A stretch of 64,000 nt of DNA from Providencia rettgeri (GCF_023205015.1 NZ_CP096258.1:2604001-2668000), one strand, 5' to 3'; counted from the stretch's first letter, positions 54,218 to 64,000 are shown. Program-made: numbers and translations. Notes: generated from the sequence alone by a model not told the origin.

Positions 54218-54880
54218 ATGAAAAAACAACCTGTTGTCCAAACTTTATCTGTTTCTATTGCGGAAGTTATACGTCATAAGATAACCATTGGGGAAATAAC
54301 ACCAGGTCAACGCTTATCTGAAGCGGCATTAAGTGAAGAACTCGATATTTCTCGAAATACATTACGGGAAGTATTTCGCGTACTCACGCAGGAAGGTTTA
54401 TTAACTTATGCCCCAAATAAGGGCGTATTTGTCTCAGTGCCAGACATGGCTGCTATTATCGATATTTATCAAGTTCGCCGACTTATTGAATGTGATGCAC
54501 TAATGCATGCATATGCCTTACATCCATCAGTTCAAAAAATGAAAGATGCAGTTCAAGAAGCTCGAGAGCATGAAAAGACAGAGAACTGGGTGGGGGTAGG
54601 GACTGCAAATATGAAATTTCACACGGCCATTGTCGAATTATCTGACAGCGAACGCCTAATTAAATTATACCGTAATGTGTCTGCTGAATTACGGTTGGCC
54701 TTTGGCCACCTCAATGACCCTAAAATTTTATATGCACCCTATATTGATAAAAACTACTCTATTCTTAATTTATTAGATTCTGGCCAGAATATAGATGCGG
54801 CCAATATGTTACGTAGTTACTTAGATCTCTCTGAACGTACACTACTCGCAGCATTTAAACGAAAACAATCTGCTCTTTAA
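54218..54880 (+). CDS. GntR-family (FCD) transcription regulator
   Basis: About 220 residues from ATG 54218. The N-terminal winged helix-turn-helix is clear (GEITPGQRLSEAALSEELDI then SRNTLREVFRVLTQEGL). An all-helical FCD ligand domain follows, with conserved Asp and His positions for metal and acid binding (DIYQVRRLIE, FHTAIVELS). Divergent from the pxp operon, so its likely role is to control it in response to 5-oxoproline or a related acid. The ligand is inferred. Confidence 0.88.
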   Translation: MKKQPVVQTLSVSIAEVIRHKITIGEITPGQRLSEAALSEELDISRNTLREVFRVLTQEGLLTYAPNKGVFVSVPDMAAIIDIYQVRRLIECDALMHAYALHPSVQKMKDAVQEAREHEKTENWVGVGTANMKFHTAIVELSDSERLIKLYRNVSAELRLAFGHLNDPKILYAPYIDKNYSILNLLDSGQNIDAANMLRSYLDLSERTLLAAFKRKQSAL

Positions 54881-55414
54881 GTTGTTTGACGTTTTATTTT
54901 TTTGTTTAACTCGCCTACTCCTCACTAATTTCATTATATAAATTAGAATGAGAAATCATTTATTGAAATCCTTTAGTATCTCAATACTATCTATTAATCT
55001 AGCCAGATTTAATTTTAATTAAATCTAATACTTTAAATATAAAATCACATTCAATCGCTTATTCGATAAAAATAAAGTGTTGTTGTCTGTTTCTCATTTA
55101 ATCCGCCTTTGTTTACAAAAACAAACAACATAAAAACCATATCATTAATATTTTTGGAATATTTATCAGGCTTACCTTTGGTAACATTTAGAAATTAAAA
55201 ATCACTCAATCATTCACACTTAACCCCAAAATTTTACACACATCGCCATTTACCGCTTTATTTTTAACATTAGAAACATATTTACATCGATTACTCGTTG
55301 AAATTACTCAAATTTATCGAGTTAATAGTTGTGGTTTTACCGAATATTCGATATAAAATTTATGATAACAAAAAACAAACACATTAAAATTATTAATATA
55401 AATGAGATTTAATT
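54881..55414. other. 534-bp AT-rich gap before gltP
   Basis: No ORF, RNA hairpin or repeat that I can support. It probably holds the gltP promoter and leader. Confidence 0.5.
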
Positions 55415-56722
55415 ATGACATTAAACCAAGTGACTAAAAAGAAGCCGTTTAAATTTGGCCTAGGATGGCAAATATTACTTGCTCTTATTTTAGGTGTTAT
55501 TGCTGGGGCGCTTTTACATGATAATTCAGAGTATAAAGACTGGTTAATTTTAAATATTCTTTCCCCAGCCGGTAAAATATTTATTCAATTAATCAAAATG
55601 ATTGTTGTTCCTATCGTTATATCAACGTTAATTGTTGGGATCGCAGGGGTTGGTAATACCAAGCAACTCGGTTCTCTCGGTTTTAAAACTATCCTTTATT
55701 TTGAAATTATTACTACAATTGCCATTATCGTTGGCATTTCTTTTGCCAATATATTCCAACCGGGTGTTGGTATCGATATGTCGCAATTAACACAAGTCGA
55801 TATCTCACAATATGAAAAAACCACTCAAGAAGTTGAAAGCCACCCTTCAGGGATCATTAATACGATCTTAACTTTAGTACCAAGTAATATTTTCGCTGCT
55901 ATGGCAAGTGGTGACATGCTGCCTGTCATCTTTTTTGCTGTATTATTTGGTTTGGGGCTTTCTTCTTTACCTTCTGAGAAAAAACAACCATTACTCAGTG
56001 TACTACAGACTTTCTCTGAAACCATGTTCCGTGTGACAAACATGATTATGATGTATGCTCCAATCGGGGTTTTTGCACTAATATCCGTTACCGTCGCTAA
56101 CTTTGGTTTCTCATCTTTAGTGCCTTTGTTGAAACTTGTTATACTTGTCCATTGTGCAATTATATTTTTTGCTGTGGTTGTATTAGGATTAGTCGCCCGT
56201 TATTGTCGAATAAATATTTTCACTTTAATGATGATATTGAAAGATGAGTTATTACTCGCCTATTCAACAGCCAGCTCTGAAACTGTGCTTCCTCGTATTA
56301 TGGATAAAATGGAAAAATATGGAGCGCCTAAATCCGTAACAAGCTTTGTTATTCCAATCGGTTATTCATTTAATTTAGATGGCTCAACATTGTACCAAAG
56401 TATTGCCGCTATTTTTATTGCCCAACTCTATGGTATCGAACTCTCTATTGGACAAGAACTTATCCTAGTATTTACGCTTATGATCACGTCTAAAGGTATT
56501 GCAGGGGTCCCTGGCGTTTCATTTGTTGTTCTTCTTGCCACACTCGGAAGTGTAGGGATCCCACTAGAAGGGCTTGCATTCATCGCAGGTGTAGACCGAA
56601 TTTTAGATATGGCACGCACGGCACTTAATGTTGTAGGTAACGCCCTAGCCGCTCTTGTTATTGCCAAATGGGAACATAATTATGATGATAAAAAAGCTCG
56701 TGAATATGAAAAAAGTTTTTAG
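55415..56722 (+). CDS. gltP: dicarboxylate/glutamate:cation symporter GltP
   Basis: A 435-residue DAACS-family (SLC1) transporter. AYSTASSETVLPRIM is the serine-rich HP1 loop, GYSFNLDGSTLYQ the NMDGT-type motif of helix 7, and SKGIAGVPGVSFVVL the HP2 loop. GltP takes up glutamate and aspartate with protons. Following a 5-oxoproline operon that yields glutamate, the position is apt but is not shown to be functional. No terminator is evident before the next gene. Confidence 0.92.
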   Translation: MTLNQVTKKKPFKFGLGWQILLALILGVIAGALLHDNSEYKDWLILNILSPAGKIFIQLIKMIVVPIVISTLIVGIAGVGNTKQLGSLGFKTILYFEIITTIAIIVGISFANIFQPGVGIDMSQLTQVDISQYEKTTQEVESHPSGIINTILTLVPSNIFAAMASGDMLPVIFFAVLFGLGLSSLPSEKKQPLLSVLQTFSETMFRVTNMIMMYAPIGVFALISVTVANFGFSSLVPLLKLVILVHCAIIFFAVVVLGLVARYCRINIFTLMMILKDELLLAYSTASSETVLPRIMDKMEKYGAPKSVTSFVIPIGYSFNLDGSTLYQSIAAIFIAQLYGIELSIGQELILVFTLMITSKGIAGVPGVSFVVLLATLGSVGIPLEGLAFIAGVDRILDMARTALNVVGNALAALVIAKWEHNYDDKKAREYEKSF

Positions 56723-56976
56723 TTTATTCTAAAACAACTCTATAATAGAATCACTTTCGATTAATAACATTATTGAAAGTGATTCTATTTTACGCAAAAA
56801 ATGACCTGTTATTTTTTATTTTTAAATACTCATTGTCTTAGTTATTTTTACTTATTATATGTAATGTATTTCACATTTTTTTAATATTTCATTAAGAAAT
56901 TGGTATTTTATAGCCAGTGTTACTACACTATATAAGACTTTTAATTAGCCATTTTTTATTAGCTAAGCAGGAAACA

Positions 56977-57081
56977 ATGAATCAAATAAGAAGATTTCTT
57001 TTGTTTTTAAAGGTGCTCCAACACCTAATGATAATTTTTATATTTTCATTATCATACTTTATGCTACACAGCTGGTTATAA
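56977..57081 (+). CDS. 34-residue single-helix membrane protein
   Basis: ATG at 56977 with AGGA 5 nt upstream; 34 codons and TAA. MNQIRRFLLFLKVLQHL opens with basic residues, then a long hydrophobic helix of about 20 residues ends in LHSWL. A terminator lies 40 bp after the stop. A TATAAG -10-like box lies about 45 bp ahead of the ATG. It looks like a one-helix inner-membrane small protein of unknown role; a type I toxin is an alternative. Confidence 0.55.
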   Translation: MNQIRRFLLFLKVLQHLMIIFIFSLSYFMLHSWL

Positions 57082-57120
57082 CGAGAAGCCTTACACTAAA
57101 AATAACATAATTCATTGATC

Positions 57121-57153
57121 AAACGAGGTAAACATCTGTTTATCTCGTTTTGT
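57121..57153 (+). terminator. terminator of the small membrane protein gene
   Basis: AAACGAGGTAAACA pairs with TGTTTATCTCGTTT with one mismatch, followed by TGTATT. Confidence 0.72.
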
Positions 57154-57259
57154 ATTATATGCTAGAAAAAGCGATAAGATAAAAATGGTTATCAATAGAA
57201 AGCCTACAAGTTCTTTTTTACCCCTCTATGGTACCTGACATTATAAATAAATTATATGG

Positions 57260-58183
57260 CTAGTTATAGAGTGACGTTTCCCCTTCAGGCCTAGTTTTAA
57301 AACGTCTATGGGCCCAAAGGTACTGTTCAGGTGCTTTCAATATTTCGGTCTCTAAAACAGCGTTAATTATTGTTGCATCCTGTAACGCATTACAACTTGG
57401 GTATCCTATTATTTGTTTACCCAATACTAAATCATAATTCACCCCACTCTTGTTTCTCAATAATGTTACTGTGAGTGTCGGTGATTTAGATAATTGAGCA
57501 AGTATAGATGTCCCCTTTGATGTGGAGGTATTTTTAACAGAAAAGAATGGCGCAAATATCGTGCCTTTTCGTCCAAAATCTTGGTCAGGTGCAAACCAGA
57601 TGGACTTGCCGCTTTTCAATTCTTGAACCATAAATTTTAAATTTTTACGGTCAATCATTCCTTTGCCAGAACGGCACCGCCCCTTTGTTTGAATATATTC
57701 CATCGCTTTATTATTATGAGGCCGATACATTGCATTAACTGGGAAACAGAGGCCCATAATCCGTCCACCTAACTCAAGTGACATAAAATGGACCCCAACG
57801 ATAATTACACCTTTATTTTTCCCAATCGCATCTAAATAATTAGACATTCCTTTTACTTGAAATAATTTTTTAACTTTTTTATCGCTCCAGAACCAGGCTA
57901 TCCCTGTCTCAAATAATGCGATACCTAAAGATTTTAGGTTGTCATTTACCAGAGTATCTATTTCATTTTTATTTTTATTTGGAAAACATAACTCTAAATT
58001 TTGTTTAATTATTGATACTCTTCTCTTAATAAAATACCGTGAATTACTACCTAGAAAAGCACCAAGCCACATTTGCCATTTATAAGGTAATTGAACTAAT
58101 AAAAATAAGATAAAAACCCCCACCCATGTTACTAAGTACTTTGGATGGACCAATTTCCGTGAAAATGGGTTTTTGGCGTACAT
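57260..58183 (-). CDS. lipid A acyltransferase, LpxL/LpxP family
   Basis: A 307-residue inner-membrane acyltransferase. ATG 58183 is used, with GGGAG 5 nt upstream. HPKYLVTWVG and a helix at about 19-35 anchor it. The catalytic H-x4-E is HFMSLE near residue 134, with RPHNN and APDQDFG downstream, and it ends with PEQYLWAHRRFKTRPEG, as in LpxL. It transfers a secondary acyl chain to Kdo2-lipid IVA. LpxL (laurate), LpxP (palmitoleate, cold) cannot be told apart by eye. Confidence 0.85.
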   Translation of the reverse strand: MYAKNPFSRKLVHPKYLVTWVGVFILFLLVQLPYKWQMWLGAFLGSNSRYFIKRRVSIIKQNLELCFPNKNKNEIDTLVNDNLKSLGIALFETGIAWFWSDKKVKKLFQVKGMSNYLDAIGKNKGVIIVGVHFMSLELGGRIMGLCFPVNAMYRPHNNKAMEYIQTKGRCRSGKGMIDRKNLKFMVQELKSGKSIWFAPDQDFGRKGTIFAPFFSVKNTSTSKGTSILAQLSKSPTLTVTLLRNKSGVNYDLVLGKQIIGYPSCNALQDATIINAVLETEILKAPEQYLWAHRRFKTRPEGETSLYN

Positions 58184-58195
58184 TATATCTCCCAA

Positions 58196-58752
58196 TACTT
58201 CGCCTTTGCAGAATGCACGCTATTTTAGACAGTATTTAGTCTTTGAAATTCAACATGATTACTACAACAAGATGGGCTTTCGCCCACAACTATCTGAATA
58301 TCCTTACAATGTATCTTCCATTTGAGGAGATAACAGTCGGATAACCTTTTCCAAGCAGTTAAGCAATATTTTAATTTTTAGTATGGCCAATAAATAGCAC
58401 TGTGAAGTCCATTTTCCCTTCTTCAGAACTGTGTATCGGTTAAGCTAAAACGTAATCACTTCAACAGTAAAGAACAGACAAAATTATCACATATATCGCT
58501 TAATTAATCTCACTATTAATATGTACTTTTGTCATTTTGCGACTTTTTTTGCTGATTTTTGTCAATTTAATCGTTATTTCTTTATTGGCACTTTCAAGAG
58601 TGCCACCATAATCACCGATGGAAAGAAAAATTGATGTTCTTCTTCTGCATAATGATATCTAAAATATGTCCCACCAGCGACCCAAAATAGTTAAATGATA
58701 AGAATTACAGGTAATAGCCTGACCACCCCAAGAGCAGTCTAAATTAGGTTAA
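58196..58752. other. 557-bp gap, no gene supported
   Basis: AT-rich divergent or intergenic DNA with only short frames. No tRNA, terminator or repeat was recognised. Confidence 0.5.
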
Positions 58753-59142
58753 TCAATCTGGTTTTCTACCATTTGCGTCAATCAACTTCCAGAACCCGTT
58801 ATTGTATTGAAATGTCATTGTGAATTGATTATTAACCATCTCAGACCAGTAATCCAATATGATGGTGTCTTCTTCAATATAAATAACGCTTAAATGATGA
58901 GGGAAGTCAGGCTCATTAGTGCGACTATAAAAGTATCGTTGAACTTGGTTATCAAAGTCTGGAATCGCTCTACTAATTTCTACTATAAAGCCTTTTAAGT
59001 TATCAAAGTTAGCTATTTGCTCAGGCTCTAGTCCAATAACAATGTCGTGCTTTGGAGATACATTAACCTCATCACCACTGAGAATGACATCACCTAGCGT
59101 TGTAATAAAATCCTCGACCTGATACCTGTTGATTCTTTTCAT
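58753..59142 (-). CDS. unknown acidic cytosolic protein
   Basis: A 129-residue protein with no signal or membrane segment and an acidic character. It starts MKRINRYQVEDFITTLGD and ends with NNGFWKLIDANGRKPD. Size and charge resemble single-domain immunity proteins of polymorphic toxin systems, but no toxin gene is adjacent and no family was recognised. It stands between long non-coding gaps and the tRNA pair. Confidence 0.6.
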   Translation of the reverse strand: MKRINRYQVEDFITTLGDVILSGDEVNVSPKHDIVIGLEPEQIANFDNLKGFIVEISRAIPDFDNQVQRYFYSRTNEPDFPHHLSVIYIEEDTIILDYWSEMVNNQFTMTFQYNNGFWKLIDANGRKPD

Positions 59143-59264
59143 CTCTTCACTCCCTCAATGAGTTTCAATAATGTTAGCTTAGCGGGGGGCAAATTCTATT
59201 TGTCATCTAGTTTATAAGAGGTGTAACCAGAAGATCAATTTACTACACAAAAACAAAAAGAAAA

Positions 59265-59295
59265 AACCCGCTACATCAATGAGATGTAGCGGGTT
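59265..59295 (-). terminator. terminator of the tRNA-Ser/tRNA-Thr unit
   Basis: AACCCGCTACATC pairs with GATGTAGCGGGTT, followed on the leftward transcript by a T run, just beyond tRNA-Thr. Confidence 0.9.
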
Positions 59296-59301
59296 CTTAT
59301 T

Positions 59302-59377
<76 letters not shown>

Positions 59378-59382
59378 GAATA

Positions 59383-59470
<88 letters not shown>

Positions 59471-59682
59471 ATGGGGCGCGATTATGGAGGAATCCCACCA
59501 ACTTGTCTACCCCTGAAAGTAAAAAAATTGATTTTTTTACTTCGTTTGGCTAATCTTCACTCAATTGTTCTCTATTTTCCAATAAAAATGGTAATATCTG
59601 TGCAAAATCGGTGTCTATCCTTTCTCTAGGCGTATGATTTTTAACCTAATACTACTTTGCCGATGGGACGACTTGCCACAGT

Positions 59683-62382
59683 ATGTACAAACAATCATTA
59701 TTAAAACCGAGCACGCTTTTTCGTATCTTTGCCGCATTTATTCTGTTGCTAATTGTGATGCTCTGTTTATCACTCTTTAATTACTACCAAGCATTGGTTC
59801 AAAGCCGTCAAACCAGCTTAAACAGCATGGCCAGTCGGTTAGCATATCAAATCGAAGATTATCGTTATCAAGCGAGCCATATCTACAAAATTGCCAATGA
59901 CAAATCTTCAGTCCCCCCTACCGATAACCTTGCTGTGACAGGTATCCGTCATGATATTTTTTGGCTAAGTAGTGCGAATCAATCCATTGATGCCATTGTA
60001 TTTGGTAATAATAAGCAAAGTAATAATGTTTTAGCCTCTAAACTTGCAAATTATATGGAGATTGTGTGGGGAGCCCGTAACGAATATAACTCAATGTATT
60101 ATCTCAATGGATTGGACAACACCTTAGTTTTAGTGACCACCCATTCAATTCTTAAACCTGAGCTCCGTTTTAAAGAAAGTTATCTCACATTAACAGCTGA
60201 AGAAAAGCGTGCTGATATGTTGACCCAATCAACATTATTAGATCGACGGGAAATAATTTCTAATATTCAAAAATACTCTCCCGATAACCTTTTCTACTAT
60301 ACTTATCGGCTAATGTTCAATTCACCGGGGCAGTTAACTAGCGTTATATCCTTTGATATTTCTATCAATTCACTGATCCCTCCAAGTTTAAATGGGAATT
60401 TTTTTACGATTAATGCGCGCCCTTCAAGTACGGGAAGCAATGAATCACATTCAACTTGGTCTGGGACCAACCTCATTTTCTCCCACCCTATTGATGGCAC
60501 TGGATATCAGCTTTACTACCATGTTTCATTAAAAAGTATTATTTTTAATGTTATTAGTTATAACTTATGGCTAATGACAGGCATGCTTATCATGATCTTA
60601 TTCGCTTTACTGATCATGATTTTTATTCGTAAGCGCCTTATTTCACCCAATACCAATATGTTGCAAGAGCTGAGTTTTAATGCCTCACTGACTAGCGACA
60701 TTATCAGTCATATTTCATATGGCATTTTAGTTTATGACTTTAACACTAACAAAAAGATCCTGAGCAATGACATTGCTAACCAACTATTACCTTCGATGGA
60801 TCTTGTTCACATTAAAGAAATGGCGATGGAACACCATGATGTGATTCAAGTTTCTATCGAGAATATTGTATATGAAGTTATACTTGTCGATAACATGTCA
60901 AAATCAAACACTGCGCTCTTTATTATTATGGACAAAGATAAAGAGGCGTTGACACAAAAACGCCAAGAACTTGCTAATCGCGAATACAAAAAAAATATTC
61001 ACATGCGCAAGGTAGTATTTGAGAATATGTGCAGTGAAATATTACCCTCATTAATTAAAGTGGATAATCAATTAGCTAGATTAGCTGAAATAACCGATAT
61101 AAATAACCGTGGATTTATTTTAAAAATTGAAAATCAGCTTTTCCTTATCAATCGTTGGTTTCAAAATATTAGCTTATTAAATCAGCTAGAGTCCCAAGCT
61201 GAACCTATAAAAACTGAGAATGTTTCTATCAGTAACTTAGTTAGCCAATTTTTGAAGCAAAATCTATCCCAGTGTAATAACAAAGGGTTATCGCTTTATT
61301 TTCATAATAACGTTAATCCAGATTCACTTATCGTGGCAAATCCAGATTATTTAACGCAGTTAATACAACTTATTTGGGATTATTCTATTGCTACAACCTC
61401 TTTTGGAAAAATTTCATTCACGCTATCTTATGACCCCAGTAAAAATGTAATCCTGTTGAGCATAAAAGACAGTGGAACGGGAGTCAGTAACCAAGAACTG
61501 AGTAATTTACAAAGCCCCTTTACTGGGCAAATATTGAACGCTTCTAACTTTACACGCTCTGGTATAACGTTTTATCTATGTAAGTTACTGGTCAAAAAAA
61601 TGAATGGTGTTTTTTCTATTCGCTCAAGTGATGCAATCGGGACTCATTATGAAATTACGCTTCCAGCAGCCAAGGAGATGCTCATCAATGACTACCCCGC
61701 TTTATTGGAAGATATTTGTATTCGCTTAAATATACATAATGCGGATATCTCTCGGATTGTGAGGAACATACTCACAAATTATGGCGCGGAATATTTGGAT
61801 TTAAGTGAGAGTTCTCCCCATACTAACTGGGATCTTTTGATAACTGATAATAATGAGGAATGTTTTGAAAATATTGTTAAAGTGAATGGCTCTCTATCTG
61901 GAATCAATCAATTACAACCTCATTACATTGAAGCTAACTATAATTTTGCTGATGAATTAATTGATGCTATCTCATTGCTGATCGAAAATGCAGGTGATGA
62001 ACATGACCATTATGGTAATTTGATTTCACACCATGTTGATACTCAAGTGCTTTCACAGAGCTCGAATGAATCAATAGAAAATGCAATTGTAAGTTATCAA
62101 TTATCACTAGCAAATAGTGGATATCGAGATTTGTTTATCACAACAGTACCGATAGATATTAATAAACTGTATAATAGTGAAAGTGTTGAGGATTTGACCG
62201 AATTGAAAAACACTGCACATCGTTTAAAAGGAGTTTTTGCTATGCTCGAATTTACTTATCTTCATACGCTTTGTGAAGATTTAGAGCGTTACATAGCAGA
62301 TGAAAACGGATTGGAAATAAAAAATTGCATTAGCATGCTGGATAATTCAGTCAAAAAACTAATGCCAGAAGGTAACCAATAA
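59683..62382 (+). CDS. rcsD: Rcs phosphotransfer protein RcsD
   Basis: An 899-residue inner-membrane protein. Helix 1 is at about residues 13-33 and helix 2 near 286-308, enclosing a periplasmic domain. The histidine-kinase-like middle lacks the H box. The RcsD-ABL region and the C-terminal HPt domain follow, with H846 in NTAHRLKGVF as the phosphotransfer residue. It passes phosphate between RcsC and RcsB in the envelope-stress relay. It ends 1 bp ahead of rcsB. Confidence 0.95.
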   Translation: MYKQSLLKPSTLFRIFAAFILLLIVMLCLSLFNYYQALVQSRQTSLNSMASRLAYQIEDYRYQASHIYKIANDKSSVPPTDNLAVTGIRHDIFWLSSANQSIDAIVFGNNKQSNNVLASKLANYMEIVWGARNEYNSMYYLNGLDNTLVLVTTHSILKPELRFKESYLTLTAEEKRADMLTQSTLLDRREIISNIQKYSPDNLFYYTYRLMFNSPGQLTSVISFDISINSLIPPSLNGNFFTINARPSSTGSNESHSTWSGTNLIFSHPIDGTGYQLYYHVSLKSIIFNVISYNLWLMTGMLIMILFALLIMIFIRKRLISPNTNMLQELSFNASLTSDIISHISYGILVYDFNTNKKILSNDIANQLLPSMDLVHIKEMAMEHHDVIQVSIENIVYEVILVDNMSKSNTALFIIMDKDKEALTQKRQELANREYKKNIHMRKVVFENMCSEILPSLIKVDNQLARLAEITDINNRGFILKIENQLFLINRWFQNISLLNQLESQAEPIKTENVSISNLVSQFLKQNLSQCNNKGLSLYFHNNVNPDSLIVANPDYLTQLIQLIWDYSIATTSFGKISFTLSYDPSKNVILLSIKDSGTGVSNQELSNLQSPFTGQILNASNFTRSGITFYLCKLLVKKMNGVFSIRSSDAIGTHYEITLPAAKEMLINDYPALLEDICIRLNIHNADISRIVRNILTNYGAEYLDLSESSPHTNWDLLITDNNEECFENIVKVNGSLSGINQLQPHYIEANYNFADELIDAISLLIENAGDEHDHYGNLISHHVDTQVLSQSSNESIENAIVSYQLSLANSGYRDLFITTVPIDINKLYNSESVEDLTELKNTAHRLKGVFAMLEFTYLHTLCEDLERYIADENGLEIKNCISMLDNSVKKLMPEGNQ

Positions 62383-62383
62383 T

Positions 62384-63034
62384 ATGAATAACCTAAATGT
62401 CATTGTTGCCGATGATCACCCTATCGTTCTTTTCGGCATCAGAAAATCACTTGAACAAATTGAATGGGTGAATATCGTAGGGGAATTTGAGGACTCAACT
62501 TCTTTGATTAATAACTTAGCACGTTTAAATGCAGATGTGCTAGTTACTGATTTATCAATGCCAGGTGATAAATATGGTGATGGTATAACTTTAATCAAAT
62601 ACATCAAACGGCATTATCCTGACCTATCAATTATTGTTCTTACAATGAATAATAATCCAGCCATTCTTAGCGCGATCTTAGAGTTGGATATTGAAGGGAT
62701 TGTGCTCAAACAAGGTGCACCGGCTGATTTACCTAAAGCGTTAGCGGCTTTACAAAAAGGTAAAAAATTCACACCAGAAAGCGTGAGTAAACTGCTGGAA
62801 AAAGTCAATGCAAGCGGCTATGGTGACAAACGTTTATCACCAAAAGAAAGTGAAGTGCTACGTTTGTTTGCTGAAGGTTTCCTAGTCACTGAAATTGCCA
62901 AAAAACTTAACCGCAGTATAAAAACAATTAGTAGCCAGAAAAAATCAGCCATGCTGAAATTAGGCGTTGAAAATGATATAGCGCTACTGAATTACCTTTC
63001 TTCCGTCAGTATTGATAACTCGCCTTCAGAGTGA
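62384..63034 (+). CDS. rcsB: Rcs response regulator RcsB
   Basis: A 216-residue NarL/FixJ-family regulator. D56 in VLVTDLSMPGD is the phosphoacceptor. The C-terminal LuxR-type helix-turn-helix is RLSPKESEVLRLFAEG then VTEIAKKLNRSIKTISSQK. RcsB, alone or with RcsA and others, activates capsule and envelope-stress genes and represses flhDC. Directly follows rcsD as in all enterobacteria, and is convergent with rcsC. Confidence 0.98.
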   Translation: MNNLNVIVADDHPIVLFGIRKSLEQIEWVNIVGEFEDSTSLINNLARLNADVLVTDLSMPGDKYGDGITLIKYIKRHYPDLSIIVLTMNNNPAILSAILELDIEGIVLKQGAPADLPKALAALQKGKKFTPESVSKLLEKVNASGYGDKRLSPKESEVLRLFAEGFLVTEIAKKLNRSIKTISSQKKSAMLKLGVENDIALLNYLSSVSIDNSPSE

Positions 63035-63060
63035 TCTTATTTCAACTACAAGACTACACC

Positions 63061-63090
63061 AATAAAAACCCAGCTATGGGTTTTTATTTT
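63061..63090. terminator. bidirectional terminator between rcsB and rcsC
   Basis: AATAAAAACCCA pairs perfectly with TGGGTTTTTATT around GCTA. Confidence 0.88.
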
Positions 63091-63112
63091 TGCCTTTATT
63101 TTTCAGCCACTT

Positions 63113-64000
63113 TCAACAATAACGAGTCAAGGTCTCACGTAAAATTGCAATTGTTGTCGGTTTTGATAAACAATCATTCATTCCTGCATTAATACAACGT
63201 TGTTTTTCTTCTGCCATTGCATTAGCAGTTAATGCGATAATTGGTAAGTTAAACGTTAAACGCCGTAGCTCTTTTGCCAGCTGGTAACCATCCATATTAG
63301 GCATATTTACATCTGTTAAAATAATATCAACATGATGATTATCTAAATATTTTAATGCATCTAACCCATCTACTGCTGTGCCAGTAGTAAAACCGATAGT
63401 CGTTAATTGTTCACTCAATAATGCTCGGTTAATTGGGTGGTCATCAACAATCAATACATGACATTCACCTAACGTATGATCAGCGACCAACAGTTGATTT
63501 GTCATACTATTTTTTTGCGATTGTTCCATGGTTCTCATGATGGCTTTATCAATTAACATAGGTAATTTATCTAATTGATATGTATTATAAATCCATTGAT
63601 TCTGTTTTATTTCCTGAAGCTCACCTGCATAACCACTTGATAACTGGATATGATGTTCGTAGATTATCCCCTCAACATGCTCATAATCGGTTATTAGTAA
63701 ATTATATTTTTGTGTTTTATCAATTGTGCTATGGCTAACAACTGTAAATTGCTCATGACTTAACAAACGCAAGAGAAAGCTCATTAAAAATTCATTTCGA
63801 CACAAAATAGCAATGCGATAACGTGCGCGATATTCTGGAATATTTTTCTTCGTATACTCTTGCCCATATAAAGGAATACGAATAGTAAATGAGCTACCAA
63901 GCCCAATTTGTGAGCTGACTTCAATATCACCATCCATGAGGTTAACCAGTTTTTCACAAATAGCTAAACCTAAACCGGTTCCTTTATGACCCAAATTATT
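63113..64000 (-). CDS. rcsC: Rcs hybrid sensor kinase RcsC, C-terminal part, cut by the window edge
   Basis: The last roughly 295 residues of RcsC. They include the end of the kinase ATP domain (GHKGTGLGLAICEKLVNLMDG holds the G2 box), the ABL linker and the receiver domain with ILTDVNMPNMDGYQLA as the phosphoacceptor region and LSKP near the end. The full protein is about 950 residues, so the start and sensor domain lie past the window. It is the Rcs kinase and phosphatase, convergent with rcsB. Confidence 0.95.
   Translation of the reverse strand, partial: NNLGHKGTGLGLAICEKLVNLMDGDIEVSSQIGLGSSFTIRIPLYGQEYTKKNIPEYRARYRIAILCRNEFLMSFLLRLLSHEQFTVVSHSTIDKTQKYNLLITDYEHVEGIIYEHHIQLSSGYAGELQEIKQNQWIYNTYQLDKLPMLIDKAIMRTMEQSQKNSMTNQLLVADHTLGECHVLIVDDHPINRALLSEQLTTIGFTTGTAVDGLDALKYLDNHHVDIILTDVNMPNMDGYQLAKELRRLTFNLPIIALTANAMAEEKQRCINAGMNDCLSKPTTIAILRETLTRYC

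Noticed and set aside
55415..56722. gltP considered as part of the pxp operon
   Set aside because: It is on the opposite strand, and 534 bp from the GntR gene, so only a functional link is possible.

Overview
This 64 kb window is chromosomal DNA from a gamma-proteobacterium of the order Enterobacterales, most likely Morganellaceae and most like Providencia. This rests on gene order and protein resemblance recalled from memory, not on a search. The base composition is AT-rich. The gene runs yeiE-yeiH-nfo-fruK, efpL, mepS-yejG-bcr-rsuA-radD-rplY-yejK-yejL-yejM-tRNA-Pro and rcsD-rcsB/rcsC follow the enterobacterial backbone. The DmsABC reductase, CigR-like protein and 127-bp ERIC-type repeat fit the same group.

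Layout. 1-11.4 kb: the start of D-lactate dehydrogenase (cut by the left edge), a PlaP-type putrescine importer with an odd leader, an iron-uptake locus (periplasmic binder, permease, ATPase, then a CirA-like TonB receptor), the lysine permease LysP and the LysR regulator YeiE. 11.4-17.3 kb: YeiH, endonuclease IV, an isolated 1-phosphofructokinase, a Nudix hydrolase, the tryptophan permease Mtr with a clear TrpR-type operator, and EfpL. 17.3-28.9 kb: a small pilin-like protein, YrbL, MepS and the yej block, ending in tRNA-Pro(GGG).

28.9-33.6 kb is a 4.5 kb island. It is bounded by an 88-bp perfect direct repeat that copies the 3' half of tRNA-Pro plus its terminator. It carries an orphan type VI secretion module (Hcp, PAAR-toxin, small two-helix membrane protein as likely immunity factor), a remnant of a tyrosine integrase, and a RES-domain toxin-like gene broken by a frameshift at a T6 run. 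A GNAT fragment and an intact GNAT gene follow it.

34.5-47.6 kb: SOS-controlled DinI, a PmrAB/QseBC-type two-component pair with a matching box upstream, an isochorismatase-like protein without the usual cysteine, a D-amino acid aminotransferase, a tiny 23-codon gene with its own promoter, operator-like palindrome and terminator, CigR, the mechanosensitive channel YbdG, and the anaerobic dmsABC-dmsD locus. 47.6-56.7 kb: a 5-oxoproline operon (NRAMP-like transporter, PxpA, DUF1445 protein, fused PxpBC, biotin carboxylase with biotin domain), its likely GntR regulator, and the GltP symporter. 57-64 kb: a 34-residue membrane protein gene, an LpxL-family acyltransferase, an unknown gene, tRNA-Thr and tRNA-Ser, and the Rcs phosphorelay (rcsD, rcsB, and the C-terminal part of rcsC cut by the right edge).

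The most interesting parts are the tRNA-Pro island with its Hcp/PAAR-toxin module, the small-protein genes at 39.1 and 57.0 kb, the leader ORF before plaP, and the complete urea-carboxylase-like domain set in the 5-oxoproline operon. No CRISPR array, complete insertion sequence or prophage was seen.
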